A stretch of 64,000 nt of DNA from positions 186,001 to 250,000 of the forward strand of contig JASCOH010000001.1 of the NCBI GenBank assembly GCA_029959295.1. Reading direction: 5' to 3'. Source of the stretch: Flavobacteriaceae bacterium PS02334. GTDB taxonomy: Bacteria > Bacteroidota > Bacteroidia > Flavobacteriales > Flavobacteriaceae. The notes under the pieces were generated by a model, which was given only the letters and a program-made list of their open reading frames with translations, was not told where the DNA came from and made no database searches. Made by a program: the position numbers and the translations under genes. Of this stretch, positions 45,295 to 54,171 are shown one piece after another. Positions within the stretch are counted from its first letter, which is position 1, and every line of letters begins with the position of its first letter.

Positions 45295-47379
45295 ATGAAA
45301 ACAATCATTGCAGAAAAACCAAGCGTAGCAAGGGAAATAGCCGGACTTGTGGGAGCATCCGATAAAAAGGACGGCTACTTGACAGGTAACGGCTATTTTG
45401 TTACGTGGGCATTCGGTCATTTAATCGGATTGGGAATGCCCGAAGATTACGGCATTTCGGGGTTTGACAAAACAGCTTTGCCAATACTCCCAAACCCGTT
45501 TTTGCTGACCGTCCGAAAGGTCAAAAAAGACAAAGGTTATACAGCGGATACGGGTGCATTAAAGCAACTGAAAGTCATCGAACAGCTTTTTAACCGTAGT
45601 AACAGCATCATTGTAGCCACCGATGCAGGACGTGAGGGCGAACTCATTTTCAGGTACATTTATGAATACCTAAAATGCAACAAGCCTTTTGAGCGGCTTT
45701 GGATTAGTTCGCTTACCGAAAAAGCCATTAAGCAGGGGTTTGATAATCTCAAAGACGGAAAAGAATTTGATGGATTGTATCAGGCGGCACAAGGCAGAAG
45801 CCGTGCCGATTGGCTCGTGGGCATCAATGCTACACAGGCGTTGAGCATAGCCGCAGGAAATGGCATTTATTCGCTCGGAAGAGTGCAAACGCCTACACTG
45901 GTTTTGATATGCAAACGCTATTTGGAAAATAAAAATTTCTCGGTAAAGAAATACTGGCAGATACAGTTATCGCACAACAAAGAACTGATAGATTTTAAAA
46001 GCATTTCCAAAACCAAATGGGAAGACCAAAAACTTGCCGATGATACGCTGAAATCCGTTCAGCGAAGTAAAACGGCAACGGTTACATCGGTGGAAACCAA
46101 AAGCATTATAGAGCAACCGCCTCTATTGTTCGACCTTACTGGCTTGCAAAAAGAAGCCAACAAAAAGCTGAACCTTTCTGCGGAAGAAACGCTCAATATT
46201 GCCCAAAGCCTTTACGAAAAGAAGTTTATCACATACCCACGCACCGGAAGCAAGTACATTCCTGAAGATGTGTGGGCAGAAATCCCCAACCTCGTAAGGG
46301 CTTTGCAGGACAGCGAAACCTGCAAGCAAGCCGTAGGGAAATTGAAATGGGGACGGTTCAATAAACGTATTGTAAACGATTTGCGTGTTACCGACCACCA
46401 CGGATTATTGATTACTGATAAAATCCCATCAGCCCTGAACGCAAAGGAAAACTCCGTTTATGATATGATTGCCTTTCGATTGCTCGAAGCCCTTTCACAA
46501 GCCTGCATCAAAGAGATAACCGATGTAGGTTTACAAGCGTTGCATTATGATTTTACAGTAAAGGGTTGTAAGGTTATCGAAGCAGGCTGGCGTTCCATCA
46601 AAGGCAGTTTCTCCGATGATGATACCGAACCTGTACAGGATTTGCCCGAAATAAAAAAAGGCGATGAACTTAAAATAAAAGAAGCCTCCGTTTTGGAAAA
46701 GAAAACGAAACCGCCTGTATTATATACCGAAGCAGGGCTTTTGTCGGCTATGGAAAGTGCAGGAAAGGAAATCGAAAATGAAGACGAACGGAAAGCCTTG
46801 CAAAATATCGGTATTGGCACTCCGGCTACAAGAGCCGCAATAATTGAAACCTTGTTTACCCGCAATTATATCCAACGGGAAAAGAAATCCTTAATCCCTA
46901 CCGAAAAAGGATTGCAGGTGTACGAATTGGTCAAAGACCGTAAAATTGCGGATGTGGCAATGACCGCCGAATGGGAATTGGCTTTGCAAAAAATCGAAAA
47001 TAACGAAACAGATGCAGAGGCATTTCAAAAAGAAATGGAAACTTACGCCTCATCTATTACCAATGAATTGTTACAAGCTTCCATTGCCCAAAACAACCTG
47101 CCTAAATTGGTTTGCCCGAAATGCAAAAGCCAGCAACTCATTATCCGTGATAAAATAGTGAAGTGTCCTGATGAAGTTTGTAATTGGGTACAGTTCCGCA
47201 ATGTGTGTGGCGTACAAATCGGCTTAGCCGATATTGAAAACCTTGTCAATAAAAAGAAAACTTCACTTATCAAAGGAATGAAAAGCAAAGCCGGAAAGAA
47301 ATTCGATGCTTATATCGTGTTGAATGAGGATTGCAAAACCTCTTTTGAGTTTGCCAAAAATAAAAGCTACAAAAAGTAA
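45295..47379 (+). CDS. topB: Type IA DNA topoisomerase III (exc)
   Basis: This 694-residue protein has an N-terminal Toprim domain (IIAEKPSVAREIA and ATDAGREGELIFRY) and a topoisomerase core with the likely active Tyr314 in ITYPRTGSKY. A C-terminal four-cysteine zinc ribbon reads CPKCKSQ through CPDEVCNW. In CTnDOT the equivalent gene is exc, last in the excision operon. It relaxes single-strand-containing DNA. Its stop overlaps the ORF6N gene by one base. Confidence 0.93.
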   Translation: MKTIIAEKPSVAREIAGLVGASDKKDGYLTGNGYFVTWAFGHLIGLGMPEDYGISGFDKTALPILPNPFLLTVRKVKKDKGYTADTGALKQLKVIEQLFNRSNSIIVATDAGREGELIFRYIYEYLKCNKPFERLWISSLTEKAIKQGFDNLKDGKEFDGLYQAAQGRSRADWLVGINATQALSIAAGNGIYSLGRVQTPTLVLICKRYLENKNFSVKKYWQIQLSHNKELIDFKSISKTKWEDQKLADDTLKSVQRSKTATVTSVETKSIIEQPPLLFDLTGLQKEANKKLNLSAEETLNIAQSLYEKKFITYPRTGSKYIPEDVWAEIPNLVRALQDSETCKQAVGKLKWGRFNKRIVNDLRVTDHHGLLITDKIPSALNAKENSVYDMIAFRLLEALSQACIKEITDVGLQALHYDFTVKGCKVIEAGWRSIKGSFSDDDTEPVQDLPEIKKGDELKIKEASVLEKKTKPPVLYTEAGLLSAMESAGKEIENEDERKALQNIGIGTPATRAAIIETLFTRNYIQREKKSLIPTEKGLQVYELVKDRKIADVAMTAEWELALQKIENNETDAEAFQKEMETYASSITNELLQASIAQNNLPKLVCPKCKSQQLIIRDKIVKCPDEVCNWVQFRNVCGVQIGLADIENLVNKKKTSLIKGMKSKAGKKFDAYIVLNEDCKTSFEFAKNKSYKK

Positions 47380-48257
47380 TGGAAAATAAGCCTACCATTA
47401 GCACAAAGGAAATCAGAAATCTGATTTATTCCATACGTGGAAGGCAAGTGATGCTGGATAGCGACCTCGCTTCCTTATATCAAGTGGAAACAAAAAACCT
47501 CAACAAAGCCGTAAAAAGAAATATTGAAAGGTTTCCCGTTTCTTTTTGCTTTCAACTGACCGAAGAGGAAGTTGAAAACTTGAGGTTCCAAATTGGAACC
47601 TCAAGTTTAAGCTACGGTGGAAGACGGTATTTGCCCTATGTTTTTACTGAACAAGGGGTCGCAATGGCTTCTGCCATACTCCGCTCAGATATAGCGGTTA
47701 AAGTCAGTGTTGAAATTATGGAAGCCTTTGTAGAAATGCGAAAAATGCTCATCAGCAATGCTTCGCTGTTCCATCGTTTGGACAATATAGAACTGAAACA
47801 ATTACAAGCCGACCAAAAATTTGAGGAAATATTTAAGGCTCTTGAAAGCGACAAGCTCCACGCCGAAAAAGGTATTTTCTACAATGGGCAGGTATTTGAT
47901 GCCTATACCTTTGTTTCCGATATTATCCGAAGTGCCAAAAGCTCCATTACCCTGCTTGATAATTATGTGGACGATACGGTGCTGACCTTATTGGGAAAAC
48001 GCAATACCAATGTAACCGCTACTATCTACACAAAAAGCATCAGCAATCAGTTACGGTTAGACCTGCAACGCTACAATAGTCAATATCCGTCTATCGAAGT
48101 AGAGATTTTCTCCGATGCACACGACCGATTTTTGATTATTGACAGTACGGAACTGTACCATATCGGAGCATCACTGAAAGACCTGGGCAAAAAATGGTTT
48201 GCCTTTTCGAGAATGGATATTGAAATCGGTAGGATGCTTCAAATTTTAAACAAGTGA
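47379..48257 (+). CDS. ORF6N protein with PLD-like C-terminal domain
   Basis: This 292-residue protein has an N-terminal ORF6N domain (about 8-115, with IYSIRGRQVMLDSDLASLYQVETKNLNKAVKRN), a DNA-binding domain first known from phages. The C-terminal part contains HDRFLIID (an HxRx4D variant of the phospholipase D HxKx4D motif) and YHIGASLKDLGKKW. This suggests a single PLD-like half-site. The start shares one base with the topB stop. The role is unknown; a nuclease-like or regulatory function is possible. Confidence 0.83.
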   Translation: MENKPTISTKEIRNLIYSIRGRQVMLDSDLASLYQVETKNLNKAVKRNIERFPVSFCFQLTEEEVENLRFQIGTSSLSYGGRRYLPYVFTEQGVAMASAILRSDIAVKVSVEIMEAFVEMRKMLISNASLFHRLDNIELKQLQADQKFEEIFKALESDKLHAEKGIFYNGQVFDAYTFVSDIIRSAKSSITLLDNYVDDTVLTLLGKRNTNVTATIYTKSISNQLRLDLQRYNSQYPSIEVEIFSDAHDRFLIIDSTELYHIGASLKDLGKKWFAFSRMDIEIGRMLQILNK

Positions 48258-48263
48258 AAATAA

Positions 48264-48293
48264 AACCCCTCTGAAATTTCGGAGGGGTTAGTT
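48264..48293. terminator. Bidirectional terminator
   Basis: The 8-bp stem AACCCCTC (48264-48271) / GAGGGGTT (48282-48289) lies between convergent genes. The T-rich flank is strong on the minus strand (TTTTATTTT), serving the copper operon, and weaker on the plus strand. Confidence 0.88.
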
Positions 48294-48301
48294 TATAAGG
48301 T

Positions 48302-50572
48302 CTAATAAGTCAACGCAAGCCCTACACCAAAACCCATATCGCTATCGTAGTGAGTACGAATACCAATGTTTTTATTGATAATATACTTAAGCTCTCCCAT
48401 ATATTCCATATCAGTATTGACCATAAAGCCCGCTCTCAATCTTTTTGAAATCGGAATATCCTCACGCATCAACGACAATCGTACAATTCCATCGTGATAA
48501 ACTTCTGCCTGAAAATTAACGAGCATTGGCAAGGTGTACATAAACCCTAAGCTAAAGGCTCTTCGTGTGTCTTTTTCATTCTTTTGTCCGAATAAATTGG
48601 TTTCGTGTTCGTCCATTCCCATTTTACGGTAACGCCAGTCAAAACCTATAAAGGGCATAAGCCACTGCATTTTTCCGATGTATCTTCCTAAATGTGTTTC
48701 TACTTCATAGCCGTGCATATCGTTGTAGCCTAAACGCCATTCTGTACCCAAAGACCATCTTGCATTTTGAAACATTGCTTCGCCATCGTTACCATTGGTT
48801 GCAAAATCATTCTGTGCCATAAAGTGCGGCATATTGCTTTCTCGCTGTAATTTATTGTAGGCTTGCTTTTTATTGGGCAAATACGGATTTTGATAATCGT
48901 CAACAGCAAATACCCTGTTCATCCCCGACATCATATGGTAAAGTATATGACAATGGAAAAACCAATCTCCCTCTTCATTTGCTAAAAATTCGATGGTATC
49001 TGTTTCCATTGGCATTATATCCAAAACATTTTTAAGTGGTGATTTTTCGCCTTTACCGTTGATTACCCTGAAATCAAAACCGTGCAGGTGCATCGGGTGG
49101 CGCATCATCGAATTATTGTAAATGGTGATGCGTAAAATTTCTCCTTTTTTTACAGGTATTTTATCGGTTTCAGAAAGTATTTTATTATCCATACTCCATA
49201 CATATCGGTTCATATTTCCTGTAAGGGTAAACTTCAATTCTTTGACCGGAGCATCTTTAGGGAGTTCCGTATTGTAAGGAGATTGTAACATTGCATAATT
49301 CAGCGTTTTTATTTCTCCCAAAGCATTTGCATTGTAACGGTTGGGTTCATTATCCATATTCATATTGTGTTGGCTATGGTCTTCTTTAGGTTTAGCCTCT
49401 CCAGTAATTTCGGGATACATTACCACATTCATATCCATTTGGTTCAGGCTCATTTTCATACCCATATCGTCCAAATCTCCATTCATCTTCATCATATCGT
49501 TCATCATCTTCATCCCCTCAAAATATTTCAATCTTGGGAGTGGCGATATTAACTGTTTGATACCATTGCCTACAAAATAGCTTGCCGATTGTGTTCTGTC
49601 TTCGGTTGTGGCTAAAAACTCGTAGGCAACTCCATCGTCAGGAATTGTTACCACAATATCATAAGTTTCGGAAACCGCAATGATTAATCTATCTACCTCT
49701 ACTGGCTCTACATCATTACCATCATTGGCTACTACTGTAATTTTACCGCCTGCATATCGTAACCAAAAATAGGATGATGCTCCGCCGTTTGATACTCTTA
49801 ATCTTACTTTATCTCCTGCTTTTAGTGTTTTGCCATCAACTGTTTTTAAATCGGTAGTATGATTTCCGTTGATTAATATTTTGTCATAATACACATCGCT
49901 TACGTCCATTGCCAACATACGTTTCCATTCGTTGGTCAATTTGGTTTTGAAATTTCCCTCTCTGATGGCTTCCGCATAGGACTGTGTAGCGTTCTTTTTT
50001 ATCGCTGCCCAATCATTGGCGTTGTGCAACATACGGTTAATGTTATCGGGATTTAGGTTTGTCCATTCGCTTAAAATGATGGGTACGGTAGGTAAATCAT
50101 CAATTCCTTTTCTAAAGGTTTTATCGTCATCACGCTTTTTCATCACAAAACTGCCATACATTCCAATCTGCTCCTGCAAACCTGAATGGGAATGATACCA
50201 ATGCGTTCCGTGTTGGATAATCGGAAAACGATAGGTGTATGTTGCTCCTGCTTCAATAGGCTTTTGCGTAAGCCAGGGCACACCATCTTCTTTGTTGGGT
50301 AAAAACACGCCGTGCCAATGCAGCGATGTACTTTCTTTTAACTGGTTATGCACTACAATCTCCGCTGTATCGCCCTCTGTAAATGTGAGGGTTGGCATCG
50401 GTATCTGACCGTTTACCGCAATAGCCCTTTTTTCTTTTCCTGCGTAGTTTACAAGCGTATCTTTTACATACAGCTCATATCTCACTACTTTTTGTGCAAA
50501 AACGGATTGCGAACACAGCAGTATAAATACCGCTTGCAGCAACCTCATTTTACTATTTATGGGTATATTCAT
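48302..50572 (-). CDS. Multicopper oxidase fused to CopB-like barrel
   Basis: In this 756-residue protein the signal peptide ends near residue 26. Residues about 28-575 form a CopA-type multicopper oxidase with four ligand clusters: HWHG (85-87), HSHS (127-129), HPMHLHGF and HCHILYHMMSGM. The Asp/Met-rich middle (about 355-410, MNDMMKMNGDLDDMGMKM and DHSQHNMNMDNE) fits copper handling. The tail (about 590-756) has amphipathic beta strands like a CopB outer-membrane domain and ends in GVGLALTY. Oxidation of Cu(I) to Cu(II) in the periplasm is the known role of this type. The C-terminal barrel would anchor it to the outer membrane. It ends the copper operon. Confidence 0.88.
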   Translation of the reverse strand: MNIPINSKMRLLQAVFILLCSQSVFAQKVVRYELYVKDTLVNYAGKEKRAIAVNGQIPMPTLTFTEGDTAEIVVHNQLKESTSLHWHGVFLPNKEDGVPWLTQKPIEAGATYTYRFPIIQHGTHWYHSHSGLQEQIGMYGSFVMKKRDDDKTFRKGIDDLPTVPIILSEWTNLNPDNINRMLHNANDWAAIKKNATQSYAEAIREGNFKTKLTNEWKRMLAMDVSDVYYDKILINGNHTTDLKTVDGKTLKAGDKVRLRVSNGGASSYFWLRYAGGKITVVANDGNDVEPVEVDRLIIAVSETYDIVVTIPDDGVAYEFLATTEDRTQSASYFVGNGIKQLISPLPRLKYFEGMKMMNDMMKMNGDLDDMGMKMSLNQMDMNVVMYPEITGEAKPKEDHSQHNMNMDNEPNRYNANALGEIKTLNYAMLQSPYNTELPKDAPVKELKFTLTGNMNRYVWSMDNKILSETDKIPVKKGEILRITIYNNSMMRHPMHLHGFDFRVINGKGEKSPLKNVLDIMPMETDTIEFLANEEGDWFFHCHILYHMMSGMNRVFAVDDYQNPYLPNKKQAYNKLQRESNMPHFMAQNDFATNGNDGEAMFQNARWSLGTEWRLGYNDMHGYEVETHLGRYIGKMQWLMPFIGFDWRYRKMGMDEHETNLFGQKNEKDTRRAFSLGFMYTLPMLVNFQAEVYHDGIVRLSLMREDIPISKRLRAGFMVNTDMEYMGELKYIINKNIGIRTHYDSDMGFGVGLALTY

Positions 50573-50594
50573 TTTGATATTTTATTAATGAAAC

Positions 50595-51044
50595 TCATTC
50601 CTGTTCTTTTAGCCAGTCGGTTAATGTTTTGATTTGCTCGTCATTCAGTTTTGCATCAGTATGCATCAATGTATATGAGGACAGGGGCATTTGCTTCGTT
50701 TCTATTTGTTCTTTGATTGAGTTTAATAATCTTTCTTGTTTCCTGTTTGAGTATGTACCCCATTCATTGAAATTCAAATCTTCTTTTGCGTTTTTGATGT
50801 GGTTTTCTACCAATGCTCTTGCGGGCTGTACGTAATCGTACCAAACGTATTTGGTATTGTTGCTATGGCAATCGTAGCAAGAGGTTTGAAACATCGCTTT
50901 TATCTGAACAGGCATTTTATAGAATTGGGTAAAATCGGTTGTGTAAACCTGCCCTTTATCTACATTAAGGGCAGGCTGGTAAAATTGAATTGCAATAAAA
51001 ATAAACAGCACTATTGCCAATATTATCTTTAGTACTTTCTTCAT
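50595..51044 (-). CDS. Haem-binding domain protein (c-type motif)
   Basis: This 149-residue protein has an N-terminal membrane anchor (about 5-22) and a CYDCH motif (56-60) that would bind haem c covalently. A short helical domain follows. It matches the Bacteroidetes haem-binding family often found with copper genes. It sits between the DUF3347 lipoprotein (gap of one base) and the oxidase (22 bases). It could transfer electrons to or from the oxidase, which is an inference. Confidence 0.82.
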   Translation of the reverse strand: MKKVLKIILAIVLFIFIAIQFYQPALNVDKGQVYTTDFTQFYKMPVQIKAMFQTSCYDCHSNNTKYVWYDYVQPARALVENHIKNAKEDLNFNEWGTYSNRKQERLLNSIKEQIETKQMPLSSYTLMHTDAKLNDEQIKTLTDWLKEQE

Positions 51045-51045
51045 T

Positions 51046-51708
51046 TTAAAATTCTTTTTTTACAGAACCGCAGGTAAGCATCTGACTGCCGTAATATGGA
51101 TTTTTTATTGCTTTAGCTTCGCTAATCCAAACAGCACCTTTGCCATCATTGTACATCGGGCAATAGTCCTGATATAATTTTTGGGTTGTTCCGAACAGTG
51201 CAATAAGGTCGGAAACGTCTTTGCTTAGCGATGCTAAATGTTCTCTTTGGTGTGCTATCTTTCCGGCATTGTCGCCAATATGCTCTGCGTTTTCCTGTGC
51301 ATCTTCTGCTATCTCCATATATTGTTTATGTTTATTCGCCGGGATAGCTTTCATATCTACATTTTTTAAGGTAGTATATAATTGCTTTCCTGCGTTAGCA
51401 GCAGCTTTGTCGTTATCTGATACAAGTGCATTTTTTAAAGCCAAATAATCCTTAACAATAGGTGCAATAGAGAAGTTTTGCGCTACCTCTTTTACTTCTT
51501 GTTGTTCAATTTTTTTTGCTGTGGTATCTATTGATGCCATTGTACTATCCGTATCATTTTGTGTTGATGATGGCAAGTTTTGAGTTCCGGATATTGTTGT
51601 ACTGTCATTGGCTTGCTGGTCGCTATTTTTGTTAGAAGACTGATTGCAAGAAACTGTAATTGCTGCAACCGTTGCCAGTGCGATGATGGAGAAAAATATA
51701 TTTTTCAT
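51046..51708 (-). CDS. DUF3347 lipoprotein, metal-binding
   Basis: This 220-residue protein has a lipobox AITVSC (Cys about 21), a Ser/Thr/Gln linker and a DUF3347-type helical domain (about 75-215). The domain ends in YCPMYNDGKGAVWISE and NPYYGSQMLTCG, motifs with Cys, Met and Tyr likely to bind copper. The same C-terminal motif recurs in the HMA-DUF3347 protein of this operon. It probably acts in the periplasm as a metal chaperone or scavenger. Confidence 0.85.
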   Translation of the reverse strand: MKNIFFSIIALATVAAITVSCNQSSNKNSDQQANDSTTISGTQNLPSSTQNDTDSTMASIDTTAKKIEQQEVKEVAQNFSIAPIVKDYLALKNALVSDNDKAAANAGKQLYTTLKNVDMKAIPANKHKQYMEIAEDAQENAEHIGDNAGKIAHQREHLASLSKDVSDLIALFGTTQKLYQDYCPMYNDGKGAVWISEAKAIKNPYYGSQMLTCGSVKKEF

Positions 51709-51747
51709 TTTAATGCTATTTAATGTTGTTAAAGAAATTTTTGCGGG

Positions 51748-52269
51748 TTACTTATTTTCAAATTCTTTCAGCTTTCGCTTCATAAATTCGATTTCCTTTG
51801 CCTGTGTTTCGAGTATGTTTTTTTGCAACTCTATCAGTTCGGGGTCGGTTAGCTTTGCTTTTTCAGACATCAGCACTGCTGCTGCGTGGTGCGGTATCAT
51901 TCCTTTTACAAATTGTTTGTCGCCCACATTTATTTGCTCCCTAATGCCAAACCAAGAGAAAATGCCAATTGCAAGGGAAAATGTAATGATTGCCCAGTTG
52001 ATTTTTTTGTTTTGATACATTCCTTTCATTATCCATAATTCAATGACCAACATTGCCGAAACCATCAGCAGGGTCATATATAAATTATTGATGTTCGGGA
52101 TAAGATTATCCAATCTGTCTATCATAGCATACATTAGGAAGTACATTGCTGCGAACATTGCAACAGCCATTATAGCAAACCGTTTGTACATTGCTGAAGA
52201 ATGTTTGCCGTTATGCCCGTCATTTGCCCCGTGGTGGTGCATATCGAGTTTGTTTTCTATATTTTCCAT
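51748..52269 (-). CDS. DUF305 membrane protein
   Basis: This 173-residue protein has a His-rich N-terminus (HHHGANDGHNGKH), three or four membrane segments (about 30-125) and a DUF305 tail. The tail carries IPHHAAAVLMSEKA, with paired His and Met residues typical of copper-binding DUF305 proteins. The next gene downstream is the DUF3347 lipoprotein (39 bases). It likely binds copper at the membrane. The exact role is unknown. Confidence 0.82.
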   Translation of the reverse strand: MENIENKLDMHHHGANDGHNGKHSSAMYKRFAIMAVAMFAAMYFLMYAMIDRLDNLIPNINNLYMTLLMVSAMLVIELWIMKGMYQNKKINWAIITFSLAIGIFSWFGIREQINVGDKQFVKGMIPHHAAAVLMSEKAKLTDPELIELQKNILETQAKEIEFMKRKLKEFENK

Positions 52270-52280
52270 AACAGAATATT

Positions 52281-53165
52281 TTATTTATTATTAATTGTTT
52301 CCTGTACACTGCCACAGGTTAGCATTTGAGAACCGTAATATGGATTTTTAACGGCTTCTTCCTTGCTTAACCAATTTGCACCTTTCCCGTTATTGTACAT
52401 TGGGCAATGCTGATAATAAACAGGTGTTTCCTGTTTTGATACCTTAGCCAATTCATACATATTCTTAGAAAGCAAAGCGAAAGTTTCCCTTTGTTTGGCA
52501 ACATCTTTGGAAGCAGCAATCTGTTCGGCATTTGCCGTCAGGTCTTTCATTACTTTCATCCAAGCTGTATGTTCTTCAGTAGAAAGTTTTGCCATTTCTA
52601 CCGCTTTGATGGCTTTTACCAATTCGGCAGCTTTTGCAGATGAAGTACCTGCATCAGTTTTTACCAAAGCATCTTTCACGGAAAAATAATTGTCGAACAC
52701 AGCTTTCAGTTGTGGTGCATTTTGGGCATCGGCAGTATTTGTTGCAGCCATTTCGTTGTGGTTATGGTTGGCGTGTTCGTTTTTCATATCCATACCCGCA
52801 TCATTGGATTTTGCGGCTGGCTTTAATTCTCTGCTGTACTGGCAACATCCCGGCAATTTTGCATATACATCATCAGGTGCTAAGAATTTTTCGCTGTCGT
52901 ACCCTGCCAAAGCTATACGTTTCAATATTTCGTCCTGATTGGTCTTATCGCTATCATAAGTGAGCGTAGCCATTTTAGTGTCTTTATTCCATTCTACACT
53001 GGCTACCTTATTCACGTTTCCTGCTTTTTCGATAGTGGCTTTACACATACCGCAATTGCCATAAACTTTTACGGTTTCTGTTTTCGCATTCTTGATTTGT
53101 GCGAAACTGTTTACTGACGATAGTAATACAACGATTACCATCATTATTTTTGATAATGATTTCAT
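52281..53165 (-). CDS. HMA-DUF3347 copper-binding protein
   Basis: I start this at the ATG at 53165 (MKSLSK), which gives a clean signal peptide ending at FAQ (about residue 23). The longer frame to 53249 would put 28 residues before it. The 294-residue product has an HMA domain with CGMC (38-41) and PGCCQY near its end. A Met/His linker leads to a DUF3347 domain with HCPMYNNGKGANWLSKEEA and YYGSQMLTCG. It should shuttle Cu(I) in the periplasm. The start of the DUF305 gene lies 11 bases beyond its stop. Confidence 0.85.
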   Translation of the reverse strand: MKSLSKIMMVIVVLLSSVNSFAQIKNAKTETVKVYGNCGMCKATIEKAGNVNKVASVEWNKDTKMATLTYDSDKTNQDEILKRIALAGYDSEKFLAPDDVYAKLPGCCQYSRELKPAAKSNDAGMDMKNEHANHNHNEMAATNTADAQNAPQLKAVFDNYFSVKDALVKTDAGTSSAKAAELVKAIKAVEMAKLSTEEHTAWMKVMKDLTANAEQIAASKDVAKQRETFALLSKNMYELAKVSKQETPVYYQHCPMYNNGKGANWLSKEEAVKNPYYGSQMLTCGSVQETINNK

Positions 53166-53258
53166 TTTGAAAATTTTTAATTTAGTAAGATAAACAAAGA
53201 TTGTGCGAAAACTAAATAGCTTTCGACAAGACATATTTGTGGCTATCAAGCCACCGTT

Positions 53259-53651
53259 TTAGCTTATTTTAGGCGGTTGCCAAATGGAAGAGTAGCCCGA
53301 AGAATAGTAGGCTTGTTTGAACCCGAATTTTTGCTTTTTAGTTTCGGCAAAAGGGGTTGTTACTTTTAAATCTATTGGTATTTGTAAACTAACAGAAGAT
53401 GAAGAAGTACTACATCCACAAGAGCCGTGTTTACAATTGCCGTCGCAGTCGTGACCATCCTTACATTTTTTACAAGACTTGTCCTTGCAACTGTCTTTAT
53501 GGTGAGATTTTTCAGATTTTTCTTTTGAGCAACTTTTTTGTTCTGTCTTAGCTGTTTTTTTTGCACAAGCATAGCTTATGCTTGGCATTAGGAAAAAGCC
53601 CAAACACAATAAGATGACAAAGCTGATATGTTTACTCAAATTTTTCAACAC
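53259..53651 (-). CDS. Cys/His-rich exported protein
   Basis: This 130-residue protein has a signal peptide (about 1-28, ending SYACAKK). The mature middle has nine Cys and four His in 60 residues (KSCSKEK, DSCKDKSCKKCKDGHDCDGNC, GSCGC), suited to binding soft metals like Cu(I). The tail ends IWQPPKIS, reminiscent of the Bacteroidetes HYC_CC_PP proteins, although the HYC box is absent. It is probably first in the operon leading to the oxidase. Confidence 0.72.
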   Translation of the reverse strand: MLKNLSKHISFVILLCLGFFLMPSISYACAKKTAKTEQKSCSKEKSEKSHHKDSCKDKSCKKCKDGHDCDGNCKHGSCGCSTSSSSVSLQIPIDLKVTTPFAETKKQKFGFKQAYYSSGYSSIWQPPKIS

Positions 53652-53706
53652 TACAAAATTATGAAATTATTTCTTTTAATTGCTATCTTTTGCATTTCAT
53701 AAACTT

Positions 53707-53760
53707 CAAATATAGAATTTCAGATAAAAATGTTTAAATGACATATTTCTATTGTCATTT
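53707..53760 (-). promoter_or_regulatory. Promoter of the oxidase operon with dyad
   Basis: On the minus strand a consensus -7 box TATATTTG (53707-53714) is preceded by a dyad AAATGACA-N9-TGTCATTT (arms 53736-53743 and 53753-53760), 21 bases upstream of it. No TTG is present at -33, so an activator dimer at the dyad is likely. Confidence 0.6.
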
Positions 53761-53845
53761 TTATGCTCCTTGAGTAAATACCTATTTAATTATCTGTTGT
53801 AATTGTTATACACTATCTAATCAAACAGGTATTTATAGGTTAAAA

Positions 53846-54070
53846 TTATTTTTTGATTAGTGGTTCTATTGTAAAGCCTGCTTTCTTAACCGTATCTATA
53901 ATTTCCTGTTCGGTCATTCCTTCCGATTTCACGGTCAATACTTTGTCTTTATTTGTTGTGTCCACTTCCCAATGACAGATGCCATCAGCATTATCCAAAT
54001 GTGGTTTTACTGATGCTACGCAACCACCACAATTAATATTTGTTTTGAATTGAAGATTTTTATTTTCCAT
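53846..54070 (-). CDS. CopZ-like HMA metallochaperone
   Basis: This 74-residue single HMA domain has NCGGC near the N-terminus and the beta-alpha-beta-beta-alpha-beta pattern. It is cytoplasmic. It should pass Cu(I) to the adjacent CopA ATPase. The gene has its own upstream element shared with copA. Confidence 0.88.
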   Translation of the reverse strand: MENKNLQFKTNINCGGCVASVKPHLDNADGICHWEVDTTNKDKVLTVKSEGMTEQEIIDTVKKAGFTIEPLIKK

Positions 54071-54103
54071 TTTTTTACTGTTTTAGAATGTTATTTATTG
54101 ATA

Positions 54104-54167
54104 CAAATTTCGGTACGATGCCATTCTGTATTATTGTGGAATTTCTTATTTGATTTGTGAGATTTAC
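54104..54167 (-). promoter_or_regulatory. copZ promoter with shared 21-bp repeat element
   Basis: A 34-bp block at 54132-54165 matches 26 of 34 positions with the block before copA. It is built of two direct repeats of TTGTGnnATTT spaced 21 bp. A degenerate -7 box (GAAATTTG on the minus strand, 54104-54111) lies exactly 20 bp away, as at copA. An activator site is inferred. Confidence 0.7.
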
Positions 54168-54171
54168 TGTT

